A DNA stretch of 64,000 nucleotides from Anatilimnocola floriformis (lineage in GTDB: Bacteria; Planctomycetota; Planctomycetia; Pirellulales; Pirellulaceae). The translations under genes were made by a program, and so were the position numbers. Of this stretch, positions 8,233 to 17,832 are shown one piece after another. Below the pieces are notes generated by a model. It worked only from the letters and a program-made list of their open reading frames with translations. It was not told the origin of the DNA and searched no databases. Every line of letters begins with the position of its first letter. Position 1 is the first letter of the stretch. Location: NCBI RefSeq assembly GCF_024256385.1, contig NZ_JAMLFW010000002.1, positions 1,984,001 to 2,048,000 on the forward strand, read 5' to 3'.

Positions 8233-9672
8233 CTATTTCGCGGTCGCTTCGGCTTCAGAGAGAATGTCGTCGCCATTCGTGTCGAGCCGGGTGAACGCCG
8301 CGGCCGGGCCGGTGAATTCGCGGCGAGAAACTTCGCCATCGAGATTGCGGTCCATGGCGAGAAACCAAGCCGGGCCCGAGCGATGCGAAACTCCCAGGAC
8401 CGATTGCGGGTAACCGGCGCTCGCGGTGATCACAATCGTTGTCGGGAGTTTGCTCAGATCGAGTTGACCATCTTGAATCGCGCCGGCCTTCTCGGCGCGT
8501 TCGACAGCGGCGCGAAGTTCCGCCGCTGAGAGCGCTCCGTCACGATTGCCATCGAGTAGTTCGAACAAGCCACTGCCGCCGTCGAGCAAGGTGAGCAGCA
8601 CCTGACCCGCGGCGAATTGCTTCTGCAGAGCCAGCCAGGCCTTCAGTTCGGTTTCGGCAAGTTGCGAATCCGCGTTGCGATCGGCGATGGCGAGCAAGTT
8701 CTTCCACTCGGTCCCTTGTGATTTTTCGATCTCGGCAGCATCGAGTTGAGCGTCGTCGTTCGTGTCATCATCACCAAAACGGCGTTCCAGTCGCTTGTAA
8801 GCGCCGTCCGACGTCTCCTGCAAACGGCCCGGGTCGGCTCGCAACACAAACTGCAGCCCCGGCTTGGTCAGCGTGAGCGATCCACCGCTCAACTTGGCCT
8901 CGGCTGGCGAAGCCGCAGACAAAACAGGCGGCTTGGCTTTGTCCGCTTCGGCAGCAACGATGCGAATCGCGACGACGAACTCGGCGGACGTTTCTTCTTT
9001 GCTGGCCGGCAACACAGCTGCGGCAAACTTTGGTTTGGAAGGGGCTTCTTTGGCGGCGGCCTTCAGCAAATAACTTCCCGCAGCGCCTGGATACTTCAAG
9101 CCGGCCACGAGTTCACCCGCGCCGATCATCTCATCGTCATTGCGATCAAATTTGGCAATCGCCGAGGCGGCCTTTTTCAGTTCATCGATACTCACCTGGC
9201 CGTTGCCGTCGGCGTCGAGCATTTTGACGAGCGCGGCATTCAGGCTCTTGGTGTGTGTCATTTTACCAGCGCCGACGAAGGGCTGACCGAGACCGGCTGC
9301 CCGATAAAAGGCGGCGACTTCGCTGGCGTCGACGAACTTATCGGAATTGGCATCGAGTGCGGCGAACTCCGGCACGTCGCCAAAGCTGGGCGTGAAGCCG
9401 GCGGCCAGAACTTCGCGAAACGCAGCAACCGATGGCAAGCGAGCGGCTTCGGCGGCATTCAATTTTTGATCTCCGTCGAAATCGTAGAACTTCGTGAGCT
9501 CGGCGAAACTCTCCTGCCAGACATCGACGAACTTGCGGTCGCCGATCTGGATCTCGAGGCGCGCGCGAACCGGACCTTGCAGGCCGGTCAACTGCAACTC
9601 GCAATCGCCGGCGAGCGCGGTTGTCGCCAGGCCAATGACACAGCACAAAACAGCCAATCGCCCGACGATCAT
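8233..9672 (-). CDS. secreted multi-EF-hand protein
   Basis: 479 aa with a signal peptide (about 1-21). At least nine calcium-binding-like loops of the DxDxDG type are spread along it, for example DFDGDQKLNAAE, DANSDKFVDASE, DADGNGQVSIDE, DGNRDGALSAAE, DRNLDGEVSRRE and DTNGDDILSEAE. A beta-rich stretch in the middle (about 200-290) carries no loops. The expected role is calcium binding outside the cytoplasm; the partner is unknown. The ATG overlaps the stop of the DUF1501 gene by four bases (ATGA), so translation is coupled, and it is the last gene of a six-gene run. Confidence 0.88.
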   Translation of the reverse strand: MIVGRLAVLCCVIGLATTALAGDCELQLTGLQGPVRARLEIQIGDRKFVDVWQESFAELTKFYDFDGDQKLNAAEAARLPSVAAFREVLAAGFTPSFGDVPEFAALDANSDKFVDASEVAAFYRAAGLGQPFVGAGKMTHTKSLNAALVKMLDADGNGQVSIDELKKAASAIAKFDRNDDEMIGAGELVAGLKYPGAAGSYLLKAAAKEAPSKPKFAAAVLPASKEETSAEFVVAIRIVAAEADKAKPPVLSAASPAEAKLSGGSLTLTKPGLQFVLRADPGRLQETSDGAYKRLERRFGDDDTNDDAQLDAAEIEKSQGTEWKNLLAIADRNADSQLAETELKAWLALQKQFAAGQVLLTLLDGGSGLFELLDGNRDGALSAAELRAAVERAEKAGAIQDGQLDLSKLPTTIVITASAGYPQSVLGVSHRSGPAWFLAMDRNLDGEVSRREFTGPAAAFTRLDTNGDDILSEAEATAK

Positions 9673-10976
9673 AGAATCTCCGAGATCACTTTCGCAGTCG
9701 GATCGGCAATGCGGATCGGCCGGCTGACGTTGGAAATGTTTTGCTTCATGGGATTGATGCCGACCGCGGTGCAGACCGTGGCCAGCAGATCGGGAACGCT
9801 CACCGGCCGATCTTCGACTGTCGTGCCGTCAGCGCTCGTCTTGCCGATGACCTGGCCACCCTTGATGCCGCCGCCAGCGATGACGGTGCTCCACGAGTGC
9901 GGCCAGTGATCGCGGCCGGCTTGGCCGTTGATCTTCGGCGTGCGGCCGAATTCGCCCATGCAAAGGATGAGGGTCGAGTCGAGCAGGCCGCGCTGTTGCA
10001 AATCGGTGAGCAACGCGCCGAAGCCTTGATCGAGCGTGCCCGACAATTGCTTGACACGCTCGAAGTTGCCGCCGTGCGTATCCCAGCCGTCGAGTGTGAC
10101 TTCGACAAACGGCACGCCGCGCTCGACCAGTCGCCGCGCGAGCAAACAGCCTTGGCCAAACGAACTACGGCCGTACGTGTCGCGGAGCTTTTCGTCTTCG
10201 TCGTTGATATTGAACGTCTTCGCCGCTTCGGGCTTCATCAGGCTCACCGCTTGAGCAGTGGCCGAACGCATCGTTTCGACCACGCGGCTATCGGCGCCGG
10301 CGGCAAAGCCTTGTTCCATTTTGCTGAGCAGGTCGAGCCGATTGCGCTGCGCTGTTTCGGTCACACCATCGGGTCGCGACAGATTCGGCACCTTGAGCGA
10401 GCCACCGTCATCGTCTTGCGCGTTCTGCAATCCGCGTCCACCACCGCCGACTTGCAACGGCGAATAGCGTGGGCCGAGAAAACCGCCGCCGATGGTCCGC
10501 CGTGAATTGACGCTGACGTAACCGGGGAGATCGGCTGCTTCGACGCCGCCGAGTTCTTTCGAAACGAGCGCGCCGATCGCGGGGAACTGCAACGCACCGA
10601 CGGGCGTGTAACCCGTCACGCCCAGGAATGTCGCCCGGCCGTGATCCCCTTCCTTGGTCTTCATCGAGCGGATGATGGCCAGGTGGTTGGTCGCCTTGGC
10701 GAGGTTCGGCAAGTGTTCGCTGATGCGGATGCCAGCGACGTTCGTATCGGTCCCTTGGTATGGACCGCCGTTTTCATTGCCGGTCTTCAGATCCCACATG
10801 TCGATCGTGGCCGGACCGCCGCTGAGCCAGAGAACGATCACCGACTTGTTGCGCTGCGGCGTGGCAGTCGCGCCGGCGGCCAGGCCTTGCAGCCAACTCG
10901 ATTGCGAAGCACCGACCGTCACAGCAGCGCCGAGGCGCAGAAGGTTGCGGCGGGAAAGTTCTAGTTTGCGCGACAT
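9669..10976 (-). CDS. DUF1501 protein, Tat-exported
   Basis: 435 aa. The N-terminus SRRNLLRLGAAV is a twin-arginine signal, so the protein is exported folded. DUF1501 belongs to the alkaline-phosphatase/sulfatase-like superfamily of unknown substrate. The family landmarks are present: LWLSGGPATIDMWD near the start, the Asp/His segment DGWDTHGGN, and GEFGRTPKINGQAGRDHWP. The ATG has a GAGG site 7 bases upstream. It lies 48 bases after the DUF1549/DUF1553 gene, its usual partner in planctomycetes, and overlaps the EF-hand gene. Confidence 0.93.
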   Translation of the reverse strand: MSRKLELSRRNLLRLGAAVTVGASQSSWLQGLAAGATATPQRNKSVIVLWLSGGPATIDMWDLKTGNENGGPYQGTDTNVAGIRISEHLPNLAKATNHLAIIRSMKTKEGDHGRATFLGVTGYTPVGALQFPAIGALVSKELGGVEAADLPGYVSVNSRRTIGGGFLGPRYSPLQVGGGGRGLQNAQDDDGGSLKVPNLSRPDGVTETAQRNRLDLLSKMEQGFAAGADSRVVETMRSATAQAVSLMKPEAAKTFNINDEDEKLRDTYGRSSFGQGCLLARRLVERGVPFVEVTLDGWDTHGGNFERVKQLSGTLDQGFGALLTDLQQRGLLDSTLILCMGEFGRTPKINGQAGRDHWPHSWSTVIAGGGIKGGQVIGKTSADGTTVEDRPVSVPDLLATVCTAVGINPMKQNISNVSRPIRIADPTAKVISEIL

Positions 10977-11024
10977 GCGGCGTCCTCGAGAAAAGAGTGT
11001 AGGAAGTCCGTTTGCGTTGAATGA

Positions 11025-12572
11025 TTAATGATTCGTGTTGAACTCGCTGCTATTCAGCAGCACCCACAGCACATCGGCCAGGGCTGCGGTCTCGGTGCGG
11101 TCGTCGTCCTTGCTTGTCACGTACGTGAGCAGCGTCTTGGTTTCGTCAGCCGTCGGGCGACGATTGAGCGCGCCGTAAAACAGCATCTCCACTTTCTCTG
11201 CCGTGCTGAGAAAGGGCGAATCGGTCGCGGCAGCGAGGAGCGGACTTGTTTCGGACTTCGTCAACTCTTGTACCAGCGTGCCATTCATCAGCGTGAGGGA
11301 TTGCACGATCGACCGTTCGGCAGCCACCGCGCGCTCGATGTGCAAGAGCGAGGCGAATTGCTCGCGGCGGTTTCCTTCGCGGCCCGAGAGCAAATCCTTG
11401 CGGACCGATGGCAAGGCGGCGGCCACCACCAGGCTGTCGTACAGTTGTTCGCCGCTGAGGCCGCGAACGGGCATCCGTTCGAACAGTCGCAACTCCGGCG
11501 GCGGAGTGGTTCCGCTGCTGATGGTGCTCAGCTGATAGGCCCGCGTTTGCACCAGCGCTTGCGTGAGAAACTTCAGGTCGTAGCCGCTGGCGACAAACGC
11601 ATCGGCCAAGGCCTGATGCAGTTCAGGATTGCTGGAAGGATTGTCATCGCTCAAATCATCGAGCGGTTCGACCAAACCGTAGCCGAAGAAGTTGGCCCAG
11701 AGGCGATTCACTGCGTTGCGAGCGAAGTAGGGATTCTCACGCTCGATGATCCACTTCGAAAGTTCTTTCCGGCCCGAATCGGGTGCAATCGACGTGGGAA
11801 ACTCCGGTACGCGATCATTCAGCAACTTGGGCCGCATGACCTTTTCGGTTTCCGGAATTTTCACTTCCAGCACATCGCGCTTGCTCTCGGCGTCCATCTG
11901 AGGAGCGGCAAAGAACGCTGCCGTTTCCCAGAACTGATTGCGAGTCCAGCGCGAGAAAGGATGATCGTGGCACTGCGCGCAGTCGAGGTTCAGTCCGAGG
12001 AACGCGCGAGTCGTGTTGGCGGCGAGATTCTCGGCGCGGAATAGGCTGGCTGCTTGAAAGCCGATGGGATTAACCGCTTGTTGCAGGTCTTGCGCGCTGT
12101 TGGCCTGACGGGTGCGACTGGCCAGGAGGAGTTCCTCGACGAGCTTGTCGTACGAAACATTGTCGCGAAGGCGAACGGCGGCCCAGGCTTCAAATTCATT
12201 CGAGAGGCGAGCGAACTCTTGCGTGTCGGTCTGCGGCACCCAGATCCGCCGCCACACCGTGGCAAAGTGCCGGGCGTAACCGCCGGAGTTGATCAGTTGC
12301 TCGGTCAGGCGAGCCCGCTTGTTCGGCTGGGCATCGTCGAGAAAGGCTTGCGTTTCGGCGACCGTGGGAATGCGGCCGACTAGATCGAGGTAAACACGCC
12401 GCAGGAACGTGCCATCGTCGACGCCTTTGGCTGGCTGCACGCCGGCGCGTTGCCAACCCTTGGCGAGTTCCGCATCAATTCGTTCGGCGAGCTGCGCCGG
12501 ATCGGCAGCGCGAACGCTGCTGGCGATAAGCACGAGCCCACAGAACAGAGCGATGGCTTGGCAAAGCTTCAC
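11025..12572 (-). CDS. DUF1549/DUF1553 protein with CxxCH motif
   Basis: 515 aa from a GTG preceded by GGAAGG at 9 bases; a TTG seven codons earlier is the alternative. A signal peptide follows (LFCGLVLIASSVRAA). The first half is DUF1549 (FLRRVYLDLVGRIPTVAET) with the CAQCHDHPF segment near residue 200, a CxxCH pattern that could bind haem c, although this is not established. The second half is DUF1553 (NRLWANFFGYGLVEPLDDL and LNSSEF at the end). Function is unknown; it is nearly always paired with DUF1501, as here. At 515 aa it is a compact version compared with the 718-aa paralogue at 20681. Confidence 0.9.
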   Translation of the reverse strand: MKLCQAIALFCGLVLIASSVRAADPAQLAERIDAELAKGWQRAGVQPAKGVDDGTFLRRVYLDLVGRIPTVAETQAFLDDAQPNKRARLTEQLINSGGYARHFATVWRRIWVPQTDTQEFARLSNEFEAWAAVRLRDNVSYDKLVEELLLASRTRQANSAQDLQQAVNPIGFQAASLFRAENLAANTTRAFLGLNLDCAQCHDHPFSRWTRNQFWETAAFFAAPQMDAESKRDVLEVKIPETEKVMRPKLLNDRVPEFPTSIAPDSGRKELSKWIIERENPYFARNAVNRLWANFFGYGLVEPLDDLSDDNPSSNPELHQALADAFVASGYDLKFLTQALVQTRAYQLSTISSGTTPPPELRLFERMPVRGLSGEQLYDSLVVAAALPSVRKDLLSGREGNRREQFASLLHIERAVAAERSIVQSLTLMNGTLVQELTKSETSPLLAAATDSPFLSTAEKVEMLFYGALNRRPTADETKTLLTYVTSKDDDRTETAALADVLWVLLNSSEFNTNH

Positions 12573-12608
12573 GGCTTCGATCCTTCCCAGCAAAACCAGG
12601 CAGCGAAC

Positions 12609-13604
12609 TTAGAACGCTTCGTCGGCAATCAATTGACCATCGTCACGCGTCGTCAAGCGGCCAAACGTCAAGCCATCGAGCTTAGGCGTGACAAACCGCA
12701 CAGCGCCGTCGCAGAGCAGGATGTTTGCGCCCTTTTCATGAAAGCCGTAAATGCCGAACGTGTTGTTGCAGTTCACCGAGCAGTCGGTGCTGTCGCCGCG
12801 AGCGCTGCGGAGCACATCGGAAGAAGTGGGATTCATCGGGGCATAGGCAATCGAACCATAACCGGCCCAAGCGCCGCGCGAATTATTCTGCCCGGCGAAC
12901 ATATCGTCGTTGCCGATCTTTTTGCCCACTCGCCAGGCTGCCGGCGCGCCCGCTTTCTCGACGATCAAGATCGTCAGCGACAGGCCATCAGTGATGTCGG
13001 TCAGCGGACGATTGTCGGTATCGGTCATGGCTTGGCGTTGATTGCCGCCGTTTTGTCCGCCGTCGTTCCATGCCATGCCATAGCCGGTCCGCGGCATGAA
13101 GAAGCCATTGCACGAGATGTAGTCGTTGGGGCCGGCATCGACTTCAAACAAGGTGTCTTTGTTGGCGTTGATCGACGCGGCCGAGGCATTCGAACGAATC
13201 ACCACTTTGCGATCGGCAGGCGCGGCCGGGCAGATGAACTCGGAGATCCGAGTCTCGACGACCTTCTTATTGATGGGATCAAAAAAGTCGTAGTCGCCTT
13301 TGAATTCGCCGCCGAGTTTTTCATTCAGCTGCGGCAGAATCTGAGCGCCCCAACCGCCGTAGGGGATGTTGCCAAAACCGCCGGTCCGCCGCGGCGGCAA
13401 ACCACCGTGCGATCGCTCGAAGGCGAGGAACGACTTGCCGAGCGCCTGCAGGTTTGCCGTGCAACCATTCACGTCCGAGAGTTGCCGGCTGTCGGCCAGC
13501 GCTGGCAACAGCAGGCACGCGCCGATCGCACCCATCGCCACCACCGCGAGACAATCGATCAGCGCGCCGCCTCGACGCGGGCGCTGCAACAGAACGCGAG
13601 TCAT
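12609..13604 (-). CDS. DUF1559-like pseudopilin with degenerate N-terminus
   Basis: 331 aa. The C-terminal part matches DUF1559 proteins: HEKGANILLCDGAVRFV corresponds to the family motif FHPGGANxxxxDGSV, and YISCNGF and ICPAA are also in place. The N-terminal helix is present (LIDCLAVVAMGAIGACLLLPAL), but the usual [15 protein letters not shown] is replaced by GGALIDCL. It lacks the +1 Phe and the +5 Glu that normal processing and assembly need. The ATG is preceded by GAAGGG. It sits in one run with an ordinary DUF1559 gene (14129-15172) and a lipoprotein, so it may be a minor or divergent pseudopilin. Confidence 0.85.
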   Translation of the reverse strand: MTRVLLQRPRRGGALIDCLAVVAMGAIGACLLLPALADSRQLSDVNGCTANLQALGKSFLAFERSHGGLPPRRTGGFGNIPYGGWGAQILPQLNEKLGGEFKGDYDFFDPINKKVVETRISEFICPAAPADRKVVIRSNASAASINANKDTLFEVDAGPNDYISCNGFFMPRTGYGMAWNDGGQNGGNQRQAMTDTDNRPLTDITDGLSLTILIVEKAGAPAAWRVGKKIGNDDMFAGQNNSRGAWAGYGSIAYAPMNPTSSDVLRSARGDSTDCSVNCNNTFGIYGFHEKGANILLCDGAVRFVTPKLDGLTFGRLTTRDDGQLIADEAF

Positions 13605-13626
13605 GGGCAAGTCCCTTCACGATGAA

Positions 13627-14097
13627 CTAGCGAAGATCAAAGACGGGGATCACATTGTCACCGGCTTTGACGGTGGCTTTAAACGTAGAAGTAGCTTTGT
13701 TGGCATAGGCGCCGCGGAATTTGTCTACTTCGGGAACAGGATCGGGATTCTCTGGTTTATTGATTTGATCGGGCCACAGAAACGTGACCACGTATTCACC
13801 TTCCGGCGCACCGTCGTCGGGCTTCTCCGTCGTCAACTTATAGCCGCCCGCATCGTCCGTCACGGTCTGCGGGAGAATGTCGTATTTGCCAATCTTGGTG
13901 ACCGGATTGAAGATCACTCGAAAGCCGGTCGCAGGCCGGCCCTGGTAAGTGACCGTCCCGGAAACGGGATGCAACTTGGGTAAATCAAGTTGTGTCGGGT
14001 GCTTCTGGCTGCAGCCTGCCACGAGCGCAACCGCGATCAGCAAGCCGCTGCCGAGCAGCAAGCGGCGGGAAGCATTGCCAAATGAAAACACGAGCAT
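13627..14097 (-). CDS. lipoprotein with carboxypeptidase-regulatory-like fold
   Basis: 156 aa. The lipobox is LVAGC, so the mature protein starts at a lipidated Cys near residue 29. The rest resembles the small transthyretin/carboxypeptidase-regulatory-like domain: HPVSGTVTYQGRPATGFRVIF, then DDAGGYKLTT and GEYVVTFLW. Such lipoproteins commonly follow DUF1559 genes in planctomycetes. It lies between two DUF1559-type genes with gaps of 31 and 22 bases, so it is in the same operon. The role is unknown; attachment to the envelope pseudopilin system is inferred. Confidence 0.85.
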   Translation of the reverse strand: MLVFSFGNASRRLLLGSGLLIAVALVAGCSQKHPTQLDLPKLHPVSGTVTYQGRPATGFRVIFNPVTKIGKYDILPQTVTDDAGGYKLTTEKPDDGAPEGEYVVTFLWPDQINKPENPDPVPEVDKFRGAYANKATSTFKATVKAGDNVIPVFDLR

Positions 14098-14128
14098 CGT
14101 GAACTGCGACTCCTGCAGATTTCAAAGA

Positions 14129-15172
14129 TTAGTTTTCAGCCAGCACGCCGCCGTCGTCGATGGTGCAAATCTGCGCGAAGAGCAGCCCCGACATCGTCTC
14201 GGAGGCGAATTTCACTGAGCCATCGCAGTACAAAACATTCGCGCCGCCGGGATGAAAGCCGTAGATTTGGTTCTGGTTTTTGCAATTCACCGCGCACGGA
14301 AACAAGTCGGCGGAAGACGAGCCGCCAGCTGCAGTACCGGTGGAGTTGTACATGGCATAGACAAACGCCTGCCAACCGGCCCAGTGACCGCGATTCAAGT
14401 TCGTCGGCCAATTCGTCATGCGTTGGCGTGGCTTGCCGACAAAATTCATCGGCCAGCCGGCCATTTCGTTGACGAGCAAAGTGTTTGACGTCCCGTCCTT
14501 GATCTCCCGAATTTTCCGCGGAGCAAGATTTGGAGTCCAGACCGCAGCGTTTTCTCCAGGAGCGTAGAACGATGGCGAACTGTCCCACAGGGCTTGCGTG
14601 TAGTTGTCCGCCGCGCCGTTGCGGGTGAAGTTCACCGTCCAGCCACCAGTAGGTACCGTGAAGCCGTTAGGCACCATGTAGTCCATGAAGGCCGAGACTG
14701 TGGCCGTCGCGCCGGGGTTCAACGACCCTGCCGAAGTCGTACCGCCAGTCACCATCATTTCACTCATGCTACGGGGCGTGGTGGGGCACATGTACACCTT
14801 CGGCACTGAGCCGCCCTTGCCGGGCGTGGCATCGGTCACGGGTGCGTTGAAGGGATCATAAAAATCGTAATCGAGGCTGTACTTGTCGTACTGACCGCCG
14901 CCTTCCATGTACCCAAGAATGAAGTAGCCCCAGCCGGCCTGCCCACCCTTGGGACCCGTGCTCTTCGACCAACGACGCGGCGGAAATCCACCGATCGCGC
15001 TCTCATAATTCAAGAAGCCCAGCCCCTGCTGCTTCAAGTTGTTCGAGCATTGCATGCGGCGGGCAGCTTCGCGGGCGGCCTGCACGGCGGGCAACAGGAG
15101 AGCCACGAGCACACCGATAATCGCAATCACAACCAGCAACTCGACGAGGGTAAAACCCAAACGCCTTTTCAT
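14129..15172 (-). CDS. DUF1559 protein with canonical type IV pilin-like N-terminus
   Basis: 347 aa. The N-terminus [17 protein letters not shown] is a textbook prepilin-peptidase site (G/F, Glu at +5) followed by one hydrophobic helix and [17 protein letters not shown]. The body is the DUF1559 domain ending in [17 protein letters not shown]. Planctomycetes carry many such paralogues and their structures are little known. The ATG has GAGGAT 5-6 bases upstream. It is first in a run of six minus-strand genes down to 8233. Confidence 0.93.
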   Translation of the reverse strand: MKRRLGFTLVELLVVIAIIGVLVALLLPAVQAAREAARRMQCSNNLKQQGLGFLNYESAIGGFPPRRWSKSTGPKGGQAGWGYFILGYMEGGGQYDKYSLDYDFYDPFNAPVTDATPGKGGSVPKVYMCPTTPRSMSEMMVTGGTTSAGSLNPGATATVSAFMDYMVPNGFTVPTGGWTVNFTRNGAADNYTQALWDSSPSFYAPGENAAVWTPNLAPRKIREIKDGTSNTLLVNEMAGWPMNFVGKPRQRMTNWPTNLNRGHWAGWQAFVYAMYNSTGTAAGGSSSADLFPCAVNCKNQNQIYGFHPGGANVLYCDGSVKFASETMSGLLFAQICTIDDGGVLAEN

Positions 15173-15505
15173 GACAGATCCTCAGAGATAGGGGGAGCGA
15201 ACAAGCTCCACTAGCAGATGGCGGGAGCGAACGGCAGGAATTCCGCTGTTAGGCGAGTCCCCGAAGATAAGCAAATGATGAGCCGGGCTTTAAAAAGTAA
15301 TAATCTGCCCCACTGACAGGACTTGTGCGCACCACGCGTTATGTATCGCGAAAAGACTGTCGCTCAAGGTGACAAGCGTGTCGGAGAGCGCGGCGCGAGA
15401 AGTTTCGCCACAGTAATTTGTAGCTTAACAAAGCCGTAAGAAATGAGTGCGATTCCCGAGCCGTTCGGCACGGCTCGGGGCTGATTCCAGGCAGTGATCA
15501 GCAAC
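15173..15505. other. intergenic region, no gene
   Basis: This 333-base gap separates the second G8 gene (ending at 15506) from the DUF1559 operon, both on the minus strand. It holds the hairpin at 15455-15479 and a short AT-rich stretch near 15285-15310 (TTTAAAAAGTAATAAT) that could contain the promoter of the DUF1559 operon. No convincing small ORF was found. Confidence 0.6.
15455..15479 (-). terminator. hairpin after the second G8 gene
   Basis: CCCGAGCCG pairs with CGGCTCGGG around a 7-base loop, 27 bases past the stop of the G8 gene. There is no U-run; the terminator role is inferred from position. Confidence 0.5.
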
Positions 15506-17596
15506 TCAGTTTTGCGAAATCTTGTGGGGCGTGAGTTCCTTTTGCCCATGCACATCTTCGGCAACTGCTGAGATTTCCCAGGCAGCGCCATTGGCGGGCG
15601 CTTCGAGGGTGATTTCCCATTCGGCAAAACTATCGCGAGTCGATTTGGCCGGCTGGCCATTGACCAGGACCTGCTTGATATCGCTGGTGTCGGCCACCGA
15701 TCCGCAGATCTGAACCACACTGCCAGTCCGAACCACCTTGGTGATCATCGTGATCGGCGGCGTGCTGTCTCGGAAGCTCGACACACCACCGGAAGTCCGC
15801 GGAGCCTCGCCCGACGTTGCCGCGCTGAGTGGGCCCACGCTGATGGGGTTGTGAATGTCATTCACTTTCATTTCCCGTGACCGCAGCCCGCGGAAGCCTG
15901 AGCGATCCATGATCGAGCGCCAGATCGCCACGTCGTTGCGGAACGTATCGAGCCCGTCGACGAACACACCGGTCGTTCCCAGGTGGATCGAGTAGTTCGA
16001 CTCCCACGAACGGAAGTTGCGAATCCAAAACGGCTTGCCTGCTGCGGGCATCGCTTCCGCGGCTTCCTTCAGCAGAATTGGGTTCCCCTCGGGCATTCCG
16101 CCAGCGCCACCGAAACGAGGCACGCCGCGAATGTTCAAGCCGAACTGGCGGAACGAATGGGCTTCGTTGTTTTCGAAGCGGACGAACGGAATCGTGCGCG
16201 TATCGAGCAGTTTAATCGAGCCGTCGGGCTGACGGATCGGCTGGACCGGATTGAAGTCCTCAGTCTTGATGGATTCGAACCGATAACCGTATTCGCCGCA
16301 GTCCACGGCGACATTCCGCGTGAAGCTGTTCTGGCAGTTCGCCCACCAAAAGCCTGCGCCGAGATTCAGATCGAACGGAATGACCTGCTTCGGCAACGGC
16401 TTTCCTTCCTTGGCATAGATGGCCATGTTGTGGTCGAGAATGTTGTTGGTCTCGGTGCCATCTTCGAGAAAATAGCCGTGGCCGATGCTTTTGAATCCGA
16501 CGCAATCGCGAATGACGAGGTCATCGGTTCCGTGGATCGTGATCCAACGGTTGTCGCTGTTCCAGATCGAAGCGCCGATGACCGAGCTGCCTCGCATCGT
16601 GTCGCCACAAAGGTGGAAGTGAATGCTGTATTTTCCCAGTACGTCGCGCTTGCCCAGGTGGCGGAACTCGGCATAGCTGATCGAACCAGCCGAATGCTTG
16701 TGATACATGGTGTGCCCCCGTACGCCTTCCGGATCGGCAGACTCGACGACCACATTGCGGGTCAGGTTGGCGACTTCCCCCTGAAAACCTTCCTTCTCAT
16801 CGGCGAAGTGAAAAACCTTCAGCGGCGCATCGAGCTTGAGTGAGTTGCCACCGGTGAAATCGCGACCGCCAGTCGAGACAAGTTTACGTTCCTCGTTGTG
16901 ATCGATTGATTCGTCAGGGCGAGCGCCACCTCGGGGCCCACCGCGACCCGGACGCTGGGTGCGGGTGATCACCAAATGGTCGCCCGCTTTCCAATCAGTG
17001 ACAGGTTCAACCAGGCTCAGCGTATCGGCGCCGATCTCGGCTTCCTTTTTCAATTTGCCCCAGGTCGTCCGTAGCGGCTGGCCGTGCAATTCCATCCGGC
17101 CCGCGCAGCAGATGATCGCGGGGCAGGTTTCTTTGTTCATCCCCTCGACGTAATGCAACCGAATGGTCGCCGTAAAATCCTTGCCAACCGGTGTGCCAGG
17201 TTTGCCCACTAGTAGTGTCGGCCGTTGCTTTCCTGGTGCTGGCGCCGCCGGCTCGATGTGACAATCAAAACCATCTTCGCTCGGCTCTTCGCTGGCCAGC
17301 AGGGTCAGCAAGCCAACGTTCAGGAGCGTGTTTTTGTTGGTTGCAAAGTCAAGCGTGCCGGCGATCTGAACCAACCGAATCACATCAGGCGATTCGACGT
17401 CGTAGTCCACCTTATGACCTTCGCGCACAATGACCTGGTCGCCTGTTTTCGGCAGGCGGTTCAAATCCCACGTCGACTTGTCCGACCAGGCGCCGGAACG
17501 CGCGGAGCGAATGACGGTCTCTTTGCTAAAGCTCAATTGGGTGCAACAGGCAACGAAAGCGATTGCGACGAGGCTTCGCAGGCTGAAATGAATCAC
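15506..17596 (-). CDS. second secreted G8 / parallel beta-helix protein
   Basis: 696 aa from a GTG with AGGGA 7 bases upstream (a TTG seven codons earlier is possible). The signal peptide is about residues 1-25. It is a paralogue of the protein at 290-2590 with the same order: G8 domain (GAWSDKSTW, TCPAIICCAGRMELHG), beta-helix with YSIHFHLCGDTMRGSSVIGASIW near residue 325 and GHGYFLEDGTETNN, and a C-terminal Ig-like domain (TKVVRTGSVVQICGSVAD). A Gly/Arg-rich insertion (RPGRGGPRGGARPDE) interrupts the region after G8 and is absent from the paralogue. Carbohydrate binding or cleavage outside the cell is inferred only from the resemblance to CEMIP/TMEM2. Confidence 0.85.
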   Translation of the reverse strand: MIHFSLRSLVAIAFVACCTQLSFSKETVIRSARSGAWSDKSTWDLNRLPKTGDQVIVREGHKVDYDVESPDVIRLVQIAGTLDFATNKNTLLNVGLLTLLASEEPSEDGFDCHIEPAAPAPGKQRPTLLVGKPGTPVGKDFTATIRLHYVEGMNKETCPAIICCAGRMELHGQPLRTTWGKLKKEAEIGADTLSLVEPVTDWKAGDHLVITRTQRPGRGGPRGGARPDESIDHNEERKLVSTGGRDFTGGNSLKLDAPLKVFHFADEKEGFQGEVANLTRNVVVESADPEGVRGHTMYHKHSAGSISYAEFRHLGKRDVLGKYSIHFHLCGDTMRGSSVIGASIWNSDNRWITIHGTDDLVIRDCVGFKSIGHGYFLEDGTETNNILDHNMAIYAKEGKPLPKQVIPFDLNLGAGFWWANCQNSFTRNVAVDCGEYGYRFESIKTEDFNPVQPIRQPDGSIKLLDTRTIPFVRFENNEAHSFRQFGLNIRGVPRFGGAGGMPEGNPILLKEAAEAMPAAGKPFWIRNFRSWESNYSIHLGTTGVFVDGLDTFRNDVAIWRSIMDRSGFRGLRSREMKVNDIHNPISVGPLSAATSGEAPRTSGGVSSFRDSTPPITMITKVVRTGSVVQICGSVADTSDIKQVLVNGQPAKSTRDSFAEWEITLEAPANGAAWEISAVAEDVHGQKELTPHKISQN

Positions 17597-17832
17597 GGAT
17601 GGATCCCTAAGAGGCAAGACTCAGACAAGTAGTGAGATCGACGGGCCAGAGCGGTCCATGGTTGGCTCGGGCGAAAGCGATTGCGGATGCTCAAAGGCAA
17701 GCCAGCATCGAGATCGAATTTAACCTAGTGGGACTCAATGGCAATGGCTAAACAGCTGGTTTTGCCGCGGTTTCACGCTGGTTTCACTGTCGAGAAATAT
17801 GACACTCGCGTCGATTTGCGCGACGTTTGAGT

